DNA of 64,000 bases from JAENVT01 sp963773085. GTDB lineage: Bacteria > Actinomycetota > Acidimicrobiia > Acidimicrobiales > Ilumatobacteraceae. The stretch covers positions 186,001 to 250,000 of the forward strand of contig CAVYZS010000001.1 of assembly GCA_963773085.1 (NCBI GenBank), given 5' to 3'. Each line of letters begins with the position of its first letter. Position 1 is the stretch's first letter. Shown one piece after another: positions 31,436-39,676 of the stretch. The notes beneath the pieces are model-generated. The model made no database searches. It was not told the DNA's origin and saw only the letters and a list, made by a program, of their open reading frames with translations. Position numbers and translations under genes: made by a program.

Positions 31436-32617
31436 TTAGCAACTCTGAACGAGTAGTGCGTCGCCTTGGCCGCCACCACCGCACAGGGCGGCGGCGCCGA
31501 GACCTCCGCCGCGGCGGCGCAGCTCGTGCAGCAACGTCAGGGCGAGACGGTTGCCACTCATCCCGATCGGATGCCCGAGGGCGATGGCGCCACCATTGAC
31601 GTTGACGATCTCGTCGGTGATCCCGAGCTCGGCCATGGATGCGATGCCGACCGCGGCGAATGCCTCGTTGATCTCGAACAGATCGACGGCGGCGACGGTC
31701 TTGCCGGCCCGGGCCAGAGCCGCGTCGATGGCACGGCTCGGCTGATGCAGCAATGATGCATTGTCGGGCCCGGCCACCATGCCGTACCCGACCACCTGCC
31801 CGAGCGGCGAGAGACCTCGGGCCGTGACGGCTCGCTCGCTCATCATCACCAGCGCGCAACCGCCGTCGCTGATCTGCGATGCGTTCGCGGCAGTGATCGT
31901 TCCCTCCTTGTCGAACGCCGGCCTCAACCCTGCCAACGACTCCATCGTCGTCCCCGGCCTCACGCCCTCGTCGGTCTCGACGAGGATCGGCTCGCCGCGC
32001 CTTTGGGCGACGCTCACCGGAATGATCTCATCGGCGAGACGGCCGTCCTTGATGGCGTTGGCGGCGCGTTCGTTCGACTTCATGGCGATCTCGTCTTGCT
32101 GCTCGCGGGTGATCCCGCCGGCGACGTACCGCTCGGTACCGAGCCCCATCAGGCAGGCGTCGAACGCGCACCACAGGCCGTCTGTGATGATCGCGTCGGC
32201 GAGCTCGGCGTTGCCGTAGCGGAACCCGCCACGAGCTCCTGCCGCAAGGTATGGAGCGTTGGTCATGCTCTCCATACCTCCGGCGATCACGATGTCGGCC
32301 TCGCCGGCGGCGATCATCTGATCGGCGAGATAGATGGTGTTGAGACCCGACAGGCAGACCTTGTTGATGTTGACGCTGGGCACGCTCATCGGGATGCCGG
32401 CGTTGACCGCGGCCTGACGTGACGGCACCTGACCCTGACCGGCCATCAACACTTGACCCATCAACACGTGCTCGACTTCATCGGGCGAAACGCCGGCGCG
32501 TTCGAGGGCCGCCTTGATGGCCATCCCCCCGAGATCGGCGGCGCTGAACGAGGCCAGGGCCCCGCTGAGCTTGCCGATCGGTGTGCGTGCTCCGGCGACG
32601 ATGTACGACCCTGCCAT
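31436..32617 (-). CDS. Acetyl-CoA C-acetyltransferase (thiolase)
   Basis: A 393-residue thiolase. The acyl-accepting nucleophile is Cys88 in NKVCLSGL; the catalytic His lies in GGAIALGHPIGMSG, the second Cys in ALCGGGGQGDALL, and NEAFA is present. It condenses or cleaves acyl-CoAs; the short substrate loop fits biosynthetic acetoacetyl-CoA thiolases. ATG 32617 is chosen with GAAGGGGA upstream; the frame continues beyond it without family similarity. It could feed acetoacetyl-CoA toward the crotonyl-CoA carboxylase/reductase route encoded 3 kb away (inference). Confidence 0.95.
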   Translation of the reverse strand: MAGSYIVAGARTPIGKLSGALASFSAADLGGMAIKAALERAGVSPDEVEHVLMGQVLMAGQGQVPSRQAAVNAGIPMSVPSVNINKVCLSGLNTIYLADQMIAAGEADIVIAGGMESMTNAPYLAAGARGGFRYGNAELADAIITDGLWCAFDACLMGLGTERYVAGGITREQQDEIAMKSNERAANAIKDGRLADEIIPVSVAQRRGEPILVETDEGVRPGTTMESLAGLRPAFDKEGTITAANASQISDGGCALVMMSERAVTARGLSPLGQVVGYGMVAGPDNASLLHQPSRAIDAALARAGKTVAAVDLFEINEAFAAVGIASMAELGITDEIVNVNGGAIALGHPIGMSGNRLALTLLHELRRRGGGLGAAALCGGGGQGDALLVQSC

Positions 32618-32690
32618 GGCTGGATCCCCTTCTGATCTTCTCTTGTTGGCTGTCTTGTGACGGTTGTTGTCTAGCCGAAGGTTGCGAGGT

Positions 32691-33926
32691 TCACGGCGTC
32701 GTGCCGGCCAACGCCGTGTACACATCGGCCGTTTCGTAGCCGAGTGCCCAGATGACGATGCCCGACCAATCGGCATCGAGAGCGGCTTGGGCATGTTGCT
32801 GAATCGTGGTGGCGTCGGGGAAGTACACGAAGTGACGCACTGTGCAGGACTGCTGCGTGGTCGGTGGCATCAATCGCAGAGCCGGCTGCAAACCGGTAGC
32901 CGACCCGGTGGCGGGCCCGGCCACCGTCGGGACGACCCGTGTGGGCGGCACGTATGGTGGCGCCGGGATGGGTTTCGTGCTGTATCCCGTTGCGACGACG
33001 TCGTAGGAGAAGTACATCTCACCCGAGCCATGGCGTGTGGGCGTCGCGTCGTGAGCGGCGATCAGTGCCGGCATGTTCTGCAGCTCGATGCTGGTGGTCT
33101 TCAGCGCCCCGTCGGGACAGATCTCGTCGGCATAGACCTGTCGACCCCAGTTGCGACCATACGACGGCACACCGAGCTGCAGCTTGTGGTTGGGCACGAT
33201 CGGATCGTTGTAGGCAATGACGAGGTTGAGCCACGACATCGGCGAGATCGGTCCGGGCGAACCGACACTCCAGTCGTAGACCATCAGCCTGACTCGATCG
33301 GCGACGGCGCCGATCTGCTGCGGGGCATAGACCGGGTAACCGCGGACCACGTTGATGTCGATCCACGTCGGAGGGATGGTCACTGACAGCAGCTTGCCCC
33401 TGGCGTGCAGCGCAGCGGCCAACTCAGTGACGAAAGCGACCCACACCGGCTGAGTGGTCGGCCACGAGGCCGGCCCATCGGCAAAGGCAAAGCCCTCGTA
33501 GTCGAGATCGATGCCATCGATCTCCGGGTACGTGTCGGTCAACGAGACGATGTTGGCGATGTGTTGGGCGCGGCTGGTCGTGTTGGCCAGGATCACCGTC
33601 GCCATCATCCATTGGCCGCTGCCGTCGGTGATCGACGGCATGACCATGAGCCCGCGGATGTGCGCTTCGTGCACGGTCGCGTTCAGCTGGCCGGCGCTGC
33701 CGACGAGACCGATCGTTCCGTCGGGGAGGGCACTGAAGAAAAATGGGGAGATGTCGCTGAACATCGTCGTCGCCTGCGGATCGGTGAAGCCGGCCCGTCC
33801 CTCCGTGGCGTTCCAGTACGGCACCCAGCCGCTGATGAAGCGGTTCGGGTTGCATGCGCTGAGCCCGATCATCGCCGCAGCGACGAGCGTGGCGCGCCAG
33901 TAGCCCTTTCTGCGTACGTTGGCCAC
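32691..33926 (-). CDS. Glycoside hydrolase family 18-like lipoprotein
   Basis: A 411-residue exported protein. A lipobox (IGLSAC, Cys25) anchors it to the membrane; a TIM-barrel follows, with the GH18 signature DGIDLDYEG, where Asp140, Asp142 and the acid/base Glu144 are intact. The C-terminal region includes a Pro-rich insertion (about residues 320-345) and a closing barrel strand GIVIWALGYE. It resembles spore-cortex or chitinase-like peptidoglycan hydrolases of the YaaH/YdhD type, so cell-wall glycan or chitin are candidate substrates. It lies 17 bases behind a frameshifted coiled-coil gene. Confidence 0.9.
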   Translation of the reverse strand: MANVRRKGYWRATLVAAAMIGLSACNPNRFISGWVPYWNATEGRAGFTDPQATTMFSDISPFFFSALPDGTIGLVGSAGQLNATVHEAHIRGLMVMPSITDGSGQWMMATVILANTTSRAQHIANIVSLTDTYPEIDGIDLDYEGFAFADGPASWPTTQPVWVAFVTELAAALHARGKLLSVTIPPTWIDINVVRGYPVYAPQQIGAVADRVRLMVYDWSVGSPGPISPMSWLNLVIAYNDPIVPNHKLQLGVPSYGRNWGRQVYADEICPDGALKTTSIELQNMPALIAAHDATPTRHGSGEMYFSYDVVATGYSTKPIPAPPYVPPTRVVPTVAGPATGSATGLQPALRLMPPTTQQSCTVRHFVYFPDATTIQQHAQAALDADWSGIVIWALGYETADVYTALAGTTP

Positions 33927-33943
33927 CCGACAAGGGTACTGGA

Positions 33944-34458
33944 TCAGTGCAGCGACAGTGCCTGCGTGGTGCCGCTGCTGACCAGCCAGCCCTGCTCATG
34001 CATGCGATGCTCGACCAGCTCGGCGACCTGGGCACGCAACTCGTGGTTCTCCCGGACGCACTCCTGCAAGTGCAGTCGTGGCCGACGGCGAGCTCGTCCT
34101 CGAGCCTGTTCAGCCGCGAACCGGCGTCGCCCGACAGATCCCCACCGGCACTGCGTCGCTCGAGGCCATCTAGGCGGATGTTGACCTCGTTGCGAAGCTT
34201 CTCCAGCAGGCCGATCACCGTGGCCTGCGAGCGGTCGAGGTCGGAACGACTCTCCGCCTTGACGGACTCGGTGTCTTGCTTGGCGATCGTGGCGTAGGCG
34301 GCCATCGCGCTGTACTGCGACAACACCTGCTGTTCGAGTTTCACCAGGCGCTTGCGAAGTTCGATCGCCATGACGCTGGCGTTTTCGGCGGTCTCCTCTG
34401 GCAGGAATGGCTCCAGGAGCTCATCGAGTTCTGCCCAACTCTTGTCATTGCGTCGCAT
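33944..34458 (-). pseudogene. Frameshifted coiled-coil protein gene
   Basis: From the ATG at 34458 (GGAGAAGGAAGA ribosome binding site 8 bases upstream) the frame encodes a charged helical protein: ELDELLEPFLPEETAENASV, then long heptad-like helices through RLNRLEDELA. Near 34073-34095 that frame turns to low-quality sequence, while the -1 frame continues the same coiled-coil character (HLQECVRENHELRAQVAELV) to a stop at 33944. One missing base would restore a 171-residue protein. This is a real frameshift, a sequence error or programmed slippage. Function unknown; neighbour of the GH18 lipoprotein. Confidence 0.7.
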
Positions 34459-34675
34459 CGCCGTCTTCCTTCTCCTACCCGCCGGCGCCCACGCAGGCGC
34501 ACATCTATGTATCGGCCGCGTGGACTTGATCCTTGAACGCGAACGTCTTGAGAAACGATTGAGGAATTTCCGCTCAAGCGTCCCCGGGAATGGTCCGATC
34601 ATTGATTTGCGCTAGCGGGAACCCAATGGCGTTCACAACGTGGATTCATCACCTAAAGCGGGAGGAACGCTCATC

Positions 34676-35032
34676 ATGGAAAACCACATCGCAGTTGAAG
34701 AGAAGAAGCAGGACAAGGGATTCACCCTTGTTGAACTGCTGATCGTCATCGTGATTCTCGGCATTTTGGCCACCGTTACGGTGTTCGCTGTCCGAGGCAT
34801 CACCGACAAGGGCCAGGACAACGCCTGCGCCGTCGAACGTCGCACGCTCGACACGGCCATCGAGGCCTACTTCGCGGACAACGGTTTCGACCCGGCTGCG
34901 GAGTCCGCCCTGTCGCCCGGCTACATCAAGTCGTTGCCGGACTCCGCCAAGTGGACGTTCGTACTTCCGACGGTCGGCCCGCCCGCAACCCCGGCGGCCT
35001 ACACCAGCACCGGCGTCTGCACCGGCTTCTGA
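34676..35032 (+). CDS. Type IV prepilin-like protein
   Basis: A 118-residue major-pilin-like protein. A 15-residue charged leader ends in Gly15, then F16TLVE with the essential Glu20 and the hydrophobic N-terminal helix LLIVIVILGILATVTVFAV. Cleavage by the prepilin peptidase encoded at 38875 is expected between Gly15 and Phe16. Cys51 and Cys115 could form the C-terminal disulphide loop. ATG 34676 follows GGGAGGAACG, a strong ribosome binding site, and a dedicated terminator follows the gene, both fitting a highly expressed monocistronic pilin. Confidence 0.95.
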   Translation: MENHIAVEEKKQDKGFTLVELLIVIVILGILATVTVFAVRGITDKGQDNACAVERRTLDTAIEAYFADNGFDPAAESALSPGYIKSLPDSAKWTFVLPTVGPPATPAAYTSTGVCTGF

Positions 35033-35060
35033 TCCTCTCGGATCGAGTTGAAAAATTGAA

Positions 35061-35096
35061 AGAAGCCGGGCCTTCGGGCCCGGCTTCTGCCGTTTT
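35061..35096 (+). terminator. Rho-independent terminator of the prepilin gene
   Basis: A 12-bp perfect stem, AGAAGCCGGGCC and GGCCCGGCTTCT, closed by a TTCG tetraloop, is followed by GCCGTTTT. It starts 28 bases after the pilin stop. It is preceded by an A-rich run (AAAAATTGAAAG), so it may also stop transcription of the convergent epimerase gene. Confidence 0.92.
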
Positions 35097-35102
35097 CCCT
35101 GA

Positions 35103-35504
35103 CTACTCCTGAACCAACTCGATGAGCGTGCCGAAGCCGCCTTTGGGGTGCACGAACGCAACGGTTGTCCCGCGACTGCCGGGCCTCGGCGCCTTGTCGA
35201 TCGGGGTCGCGCCGGCGGCCACCATCGACGCCAGCGCTGTGGCGCAATCGGCAACCCGGTAGCCGACGTGATGCAATCCCTCGCCGCGTTTGTCGATCGA
35301 CCTGGCGATCGGTGAATCGGGACGAGTTGCTGCGGTCAGCTGGATGTAGCTGTCGGCGACCTTGATCAGTGCCTCGTCCACGCCATCGCTCTCGACGATT
35401 TCGCGGTGGTGCACTTCCGCCCCGAACGCCCGACGGTAGTAGTCGATGGCCGCCTCGAGGTCGCGAACGGCGATGGCGATGTGGTCGATCTCGGTCAACA
35501 GCAT
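35103..35504 (-). CDS. mce: Methylmalonyl-CoA/ethylmalonyl-CoA epimerase
   Basis: A 133-residue VOC-fold enzyme. Metal ligands are visible as His8 (EIDHIAIAV), the Gln of SYIQL, His in GLHHVGYRV and Glu in LIELVQE. The block GEGLHHVGYRVADC is diagnostic for methylmalonyl-CoA epimerases, which interconvert the (R) and (S) forms of 2-methylmalonyl- or ethylmalonyl-CoA. It sits 51 bases behind crotonyl-CoA carboxylase/reductase on the same strand, a pairing expected for the ethylmalonyl-CoA pathway. Confidence 0.94.
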   Translation of the reverse strand: MLLTEIDHIAIAVRDLEAAIDYYRRAFGAEVHHREIVESDGVDEALIKVADSYIQLTAATRPDSPIARSIDKRGEGLHHVGYRVADCATALASMVAAGATPIDKAPRPGSRGTTVAFVHPKGGFGTLIELVQE

Positions 35505-35555
35505 CGGCCCAGTGAACCAGAAAGGCGCCGCTCGAACAGCGTCAGCGGCGAGAGC

Positions 35556-36884
35556 TCATCGTCGGAAACGGTGCAGCTTGTCGCCGAGCTTGTCGCGAAG
35601 CTCGTGGTCGGTCACACCGAGACCCTCGTGCGGTGCAAGGCACAACACTCCGATCTTGCCCTCGTGCATGTTGTGGTGCACCTGGTAGGCGGCTTCGCCG
35701 GTCTGCTCGAGCTGAAACACCTGCGACAGCACAGGGTGGATCATGCCTTTCGAGACCAGCCGGTTGGCCTCCCAGGCCTCCTTGTAGTTGGCGAAGTGGC
35801 TTCCGATCAGCCGCTTCAGCCGCATCCAGAAGTGGCGGTTGTCGAATTCGAGCATGAAGCCACTGGTGGCCGCACACGACACGACGATGCCGCCGCGCTT
35901 GGCGACGTACATCGAGGCGGCGAACGTCGATCGGCCGGGATGCTCGAAGACGATGTCGGGGTCCTCGCCGACCAGATCGCGGATGTCCTTGCCGAAGCGC
36001 CGCCATTCGCTCTCGTCATGGGTGTGCTCGTCCTTCCAGAACCGGTAGTCGGCCGCCCTCCGGTCGATGACCGCCTCGACCCCCATCGATCGCAGGATCG
36101 CGGCCTTGTCGGGCGACGAGACCACGCACACCGGGATGCCGCCGCCGTTGAGGACGTATTGCGCGGCGTAGGCACCGATGCCGCCGGTGGCGCCCCAGAT
36201 CAGCACGACGTCGCCCTGCTTCATCGCCGCACCGTTCCTGGACACCAACATGCGGTAGCTCGTCGAGTTGCACAGCGCGTTGACGGCCGCCTCCTCCCAG
36301 GTGAGGTGGGCGGGCTTGGGCAGCAGCTGGTTGGCCTTGACCACGGCGAGGTCGGCGAGCCCGCCGAAGTTGGTCTCGTAGCCCCAGATGCGCTGATTGC
36401 TGGCCATCATCGAATCGTCGTGAGCAGACTGATCCTGATCGTCGACGTGATTGCAGTGGACCGTGACGCGGTCGCCGGGCTTCCAGTTGCGCACGGCCGC
36501 ACCGACCCGCACGACGACCCCTGCCGCATCGCTGCCGACCACCTGATACGGCTGGTCGTGGCGGCTCGCCCACTCGCTCTCGCGAGCCAGGCGGGTCAGC
36601 GACCCGAACGTGCTCACCGGCTCGAAGATGCTGCTCCACACGGTGTTGAAGTTGATGCTGCTGGCCATCACGGCGACGAAGGCCTCGTCGGGAGCGAGAG
36701 CCGGGGTCGGTACCTCGCCGATGTGCAGGCTGCGCCGAGGATCCTTGTCGGCAGAGGCGATGCCGGCCCACATGTCCTGCTCGGTCTTCAGCACATGCGC
36801 GGCCCGATACGACTCCGGTACGGGCAGCGCGGCGATGTCGTCGCTCGATGCTCCCTGCTCGACGGCCTCGGCCATGTGCTGCAT
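35556..36884 (-). CDS. ccrA: Crotonyl-CoA carboxylase/reductase
   Basis: A 442-residue MDR-superfamily enzyme that reductively carboxylates crotonyl-CoA to (2S)-ethylmalonyl-CoA with NADPH. Recognisable blocks are YQVVGSDAAGVVVRVG, CNHVDDQ, YETNFGGLADL, the cofactor motif LIWGATGGIGAYAAQY and the CO2-site region EHPGRSTFAASMY, which separates true Ccr from simple enoyl reductases. Key enzyme of acetyl-CoA assimilation through the ethylmalonyl-CoA pathway, or a supplier of extender units. It is followed by the epimerase gene. ATG 36884 has two nearby in-frame Met choices. Confidence 0.95.
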   Translation of the reverse strand: MQHMAEAVEQGASSDDIAALPVPESYRAAHVLKTEQDMWAGIASADKDPRRSLHIGEVPTPALAPDEAFVAVMASSINFNTVWSSIFEPVSTFGSLTRLARESEWASRHDQPYQVVGSDAAGVVVRVGAAVRNWKPGDRVTVHCNHVDDQDQSAHDDSMMASNQRIWGYETNFGGLADLAVVKANQLLPKPAHLTWEEAAVNALCNSTSYRMLVSRNGAAMKQGDVVLIWGATGGIGAYAAQYVLNGGGIPVCVVSSPDKAAILRSMGVEAVIDRRAADYRFWKDEHTHDESEWRRFGKDIRDLVGEDPDIVFEHPGRSTFAASMYVAKRGGIVVSCAATSGFMLEFDNRHFWMRLKRLIGSHFANYKEAWEANRLVSKGMIHPVLSQVFQLEQTGEAAYQVHHNMHEGKIGVLCLAPHEGLGVTDHELRDKLGDKLHRFRR

Positions 36885-36926
36885 GACGCGGATGTTACCG
36901 ACCGGTAGGTCTACATCCCCAAAGCG

Positions 36927-37646
36927 CTACCGGACGAGCTCCATACGCATGCCGGCGTCGTCCCAGATCGCATCCATCGGCAGGCGACTCATCGCCCGCC
37001 CGGCCGCTCGTCGGGCCGTCCACACCAAACCGCACGCCTGCATCACGTGCAGCTGCCCGGCACCGGCCGGCGGCACACGCATCACCACCTCCTCGACACC
37101 CGGCATCTTGTCGCGAATCAGCTGCATTCGCTCCAGCACACCCTCATGGTGATGTGGCGACGTCGTCAACGGAACGTCGCCGTTGAGGTTGGTGAAGCTG
37201 AGATCCGGGTGGGCTGCAAAGAACGTCCGTTGGTGGAACGGCTGGAACTCCCGTTCGGCCTCGCGCCACCACTTGAATCGCCGGAAGTCGTCGTTGGTCA
37301 GCCATGGTTCGATCATCCGTGCCTCTGCCCGGTTCTTGGCCCGCAAGGCGGCGCGAGACGGCATCGGCTTGAGCGCGACGACGCGTGGCCAGCCGACCAG
37401 CTCGCGTGCTTCGGTGTCACACGGACGGTATGGACCGACCGGTTGCTCGAAGAACCCGACGGGCGCGTAGATCGCCGCAGCGTCGAACTTCGGCTTGTAC
37501 TCGAGTACGTCCATCAACGTGCGGGCAACCTCGGGCTCCTCGACGTTGACCGTCACGCCGGCGAGACGCGCCGGCACGATCAGCCAACCCCCCGGACACG
37601 GCATGATGCCGCCCAAGGTCTTGTACGGAAGCTTCGACGCAACCAT
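36927..37646 (-). CDS. DUF429-like protein (predicted nuclease fold)
   Basis: A 239-residue protein whose pattern suggests the DUF429 family: GGIMPCPGGWLIVPARLAG, then IYAPVGFFEQP with CDTEARELVG, and the later AAHPDLSFTNLNGDVPL, equivalent to the family HPE-x-x-F-x-x-LNG-x-x-PL block. DUF429 is predicted to adopt an RNase H-like nuclease fold, but its role is unproven. It lies 13 bases behind pilT and 42 bases before ccr, so it may be read through from pilT. Confidence 0.7.
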   Translation of the reverse strand: MVASKLPYKTLGGIMPCPGGWLIVPARLAGVTVNVEEPEVARTLMDVLEYKPKFDAAAIYAPVGFFEQPVGPYRPCDTEARELVGWPRVVALKPMPSRAALRAKNRAEARMIEPWLTNDDFRRFKWWREAEREFQPFHQRTFFAAHPDLSFTNLNGDVPLTTSPHHHEGVLERMQLIRDKMPGVEEVVMRVPPAGAGQLHVMQACGLVWTARRAAGRAMSRLPMDAIWDDAGMRMELVR

Positions 37647-37659
37647 GAGCGCGGAGGCG

Positions 37660-38811
37660 TCAGACGCCGACGAGTTGGCCGGAACCCGTGGAGGCAGCCT
37701 GCCCCGAGGCGACCGTTGCCTGTGCCTGCAGTTGCGAACGCTGCGTCGCCGCCTGGGCCATGATCTCCTTCGGGTAGGCGCTGACGCTTGCGGCCGTCTC
37801 GAAGCTGATGATGCCGCTGGCCACCAGACGGGCGAGGTCCATCTCGATGGTCTGCATGCCCTCTTGCTGACCGGAGATCATCGTGTTGCGCAACTGACGG
37901 GTCTTGCCTTCACGCAACAGGTTGCGCACGGCATCGTTGCCGATCAGCACCTCGTACGCGGCGACGCGGCCGCCGCCCTCGGCGGGCAGGAGCCGCTGGC
38001 TGATCACGCCCTGCAACGAGCCGGCCAGCATGATCTGGATCTGGTCGCGGCGTTCGGGTGGGAACACGTCGACGATACGGTCGAGTGCCTGCGAGGCGTC
38101 GTTGGTGTGCAAGGTGGCGAACACCAGGTGACCGGTTTCGGCGAGCGTCAAGGTGATCGCAATCGAGTCGAGGTCGCGCATTTCGCCGAGCAGGATGACA
38201 TCGGGGTCCTCACGAAGGGCACTGCGCAGGCCGTCGGTGAAGCTCTGGACGTCGGTGCCGACTTCGCGCTGGTTGACCATCGACATCTTGTGGGTGTGCA
38301 GGTATTCGACCGGGTCCTCGATCGTCAGGATGTGTAGTGGCTTGGTCGCGTTGATCCGATCGATCATCGCCGCGAGGGTCGTGCTCTTTCCGGAACCAGT
38401 CGGGCCGACGACGAGGACGAGCCCGTACGGTCGGTTCAAGAGGTCGTTCGCCACAGGGGGCGCACCGAGCTCCTCGAGCGATCGAACGCGGTACGGGACG
38501 ACACGCAGGGCCAGTGCATACGTGTTGCGTTGCTTGAAGGCGTTGGCGCGGAAGCGACCGAGACCTTCGATGCCGAACGAGAAGTCGACCTGCTGGACCT
38601 CGTCGAGTTCCCTGCGCTGGAAATCCTCGAGGAGCGAGTGCACGATCCGTTCGGTGTCGGACGGCTGGAGCACACTGACGCCTTCGAAGGGCACCAGCGT
38701 GCCGTCCCGGCGCGCCGTGGGAGGACGACCGACCGACAAGTGCAAGTCGCTGGCCCCCGCAGCAACCGTTGCCTGCAGCAGTGTCACCAACATCTGGTCT
38801 GGATTGAACAT
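37660..38811 (-). CDS. pilT: Type IV pilus retraction ATPase PilT
   Basis: A 383-residue hexameric ATPase that depolymerises pili to drive twitching. It starts ATVAAGASDLHLSVGRPP and carries Walker A GPTGSGKST (136-144), the Asp box TIEDPVEYLHTHK, Walker B LREDPDVILLGEMRDLDS and the His box TGHLVFATLHTN. The GEMRD form with Met replaces the usual GEIRD. The last 25 residues are Gln/Ala/Ser-rich and not conserved. ATG 38811 is chosen with GGAGGC upstream. Divergent from pilD across 63 bases. Confidence 0.96.
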   Translation of the reverse strand: MFNPDQMLVTLLQATVAAGASDLHLSVGRPPTARRDGTLVPFEGVSVLQPSDTERIVHSLLEDFQRRELDEVQQVDFSFGIEGLGRFRANAFKQRNTYALALRVVPYRVRSLEELGAPPVANDLLNRPYGLVLVVGPTGSGKSTTLAAMIDRINATKPLHILTIEDPVEYLHTHKMSMVNQREVGTDVQSFTDGLRSALREDPDVILLGEMRDLDSIAITLTLAETGHLVFATLHTNDASQALDRIVDVFPPERRDQIQIMLAGSLQGVISQRLLPAEGGGRVAAYEVLIGNDAVRNLLREGKTRQLRNTMISGQQEGMQTIEMDLARLVASGIISFETAASVSAYPKEIMAQAATQRSQLQAQATVASGQAASTGSGQLVGV

Positions 38812-38860
38812 CGGACTAGCCTCCCTTTGCCCGCCGCCCCGAGGAGTGGCACAACTACTT

Positions 38861-38878
38861 ATGACGATTGCTCTATGA
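38861..38878 (+). CDS. Five-codon leader ORF with a duplicated start region
   Basis: ATGACGATTGC at 38861-38871 is repeated exactly at 38875-38885, where it opens the prepilin peptidase gene. The first copy encodes MTIAL and ends with a TGA that overlaps the peptidase ATG (ATGA). A GAGGAG sequence lies 14 bases before the first copy. It may couple or dampen peptidase translation, or it may be a simple duplication scar. Confidence 0.4.
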   Translation: MTIAL

Positions 38879-39639
38879 CGATTGCGATTGCGGCCGCGTA
38901 CGGCCTTCTTTTTGGTTCGTTCCTCACCGTGGTTGTCGACCGTGTACCTCGTGGTGCATCGATCGTTTCCCCTGGTTCGAAATGTGGAAACTGCGGCCTG
39001 AACCTTGGTTTCCGAGATCTTGTTCCGGTGTTCAGCTGGCTCGCACTGCGAGGCAAATGTCGCCGTTGTCGTATGGATATCGGCAAAGAACCGCTGATTC
39101 TTGAGCTGCTTACCGGTCTGCTGTTCGGATTGTTCGCGTGGAAGTTCGGGCTCGACTGGGCCCTCCCGGCGTACTGCGCGCTCGCCGTCGGCCTGATCGG
39201 TCTCAGCTGGATCGACCTGCGCACCAAGCGCCTGCCCCGACAGATCATCTACGTCACGGCTGTGATCGGAATACCGTTGTTGTGCGTCGCGGCATTGGCA
39301 CGCGACGAGCCGGAGCGGATCTGGATGATGTTGCTCGGCGCCGGTATCGCCCTGGCGTTCATGAGCCTCGTCTACGTCGTGAGTCGCGGTGGCATGGGCG
39401 ACGGCGACGTGCGACTGTCGCCCCTGCTCGGCGCATACCTCGGCTGGCTCAACCCTGGTCTCGTACCCGTCGGGTTGTTCTTCGGATTCTTCGCCGGCGC
39501 CGTCGTCGGCGTGGCGATGATGGCAACTGGTCGCGCCGGTCGAAAGACTGCCGTGCCGTTCGGGCCGTTCCTCGCCCTCGGAACCATCGTGGCCATCTTC
39601 GTCGGTCAGCGCTTCATCGACGTCTTCATGGGACGCTGA
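38875..39639 (+). CDS. pilD: Prepilin peptidase / N-methyltransferase (PilD, A24 family)
   Basis: A 254-residue integral membrane aspartyl protease that cleaves and N-methylates prepilins. A short N-terminal helix LLFGSFLTVVVDRVP is followed by the zinc-binding cysteine module (Cys37, Cys40, Cys62, Cys65 in KCGNC and KCRRC). Two catalytic aspartates follow, Asp114 (SWIDLRTKRLP) and Asp176 (GGMGDGDVRL). About seven further membrane helices are predicted. Its substrate is probably the prepilin at 34676. It converges on pilC. Confidence 0.95.
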   Translation: MTIAIAAAYGLLFGSFLTVVVDRVPRGASIVSPGSKCGNCGLNLGFRDLVPVFSWLALRGKCRRCRMDIGKEPLILELLTGLLFGLFAWKFGLDWALPAYCALAVGLIGLSWIDLRTKRLPRQIIYVTAVIGIPLLCVAALARDEPERIWMMLLGAGIALAFMSLVYVVSRGGMGDGDVRLSPLLGAYLGWLNPGLVPVGLFFGFFAGAVVGVAMMATGRAGRKTAVPFGPFLALGTIVAIFVGQRFIDVFMGR

Positions 39640-39676
39640 CCGACGCTGACTGCGGCTCGCCGACCTGGGAGCGGTC

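Noticed and set aside
34459..34675. Additional small gene upstream of the prepilin
   Set aside because: No frame with a ribosome binding site or plausible composition was found; the 217 bases look like divergent promoter space, with only a 6-bp CTTGAG/CTCAAG inverted repeat.
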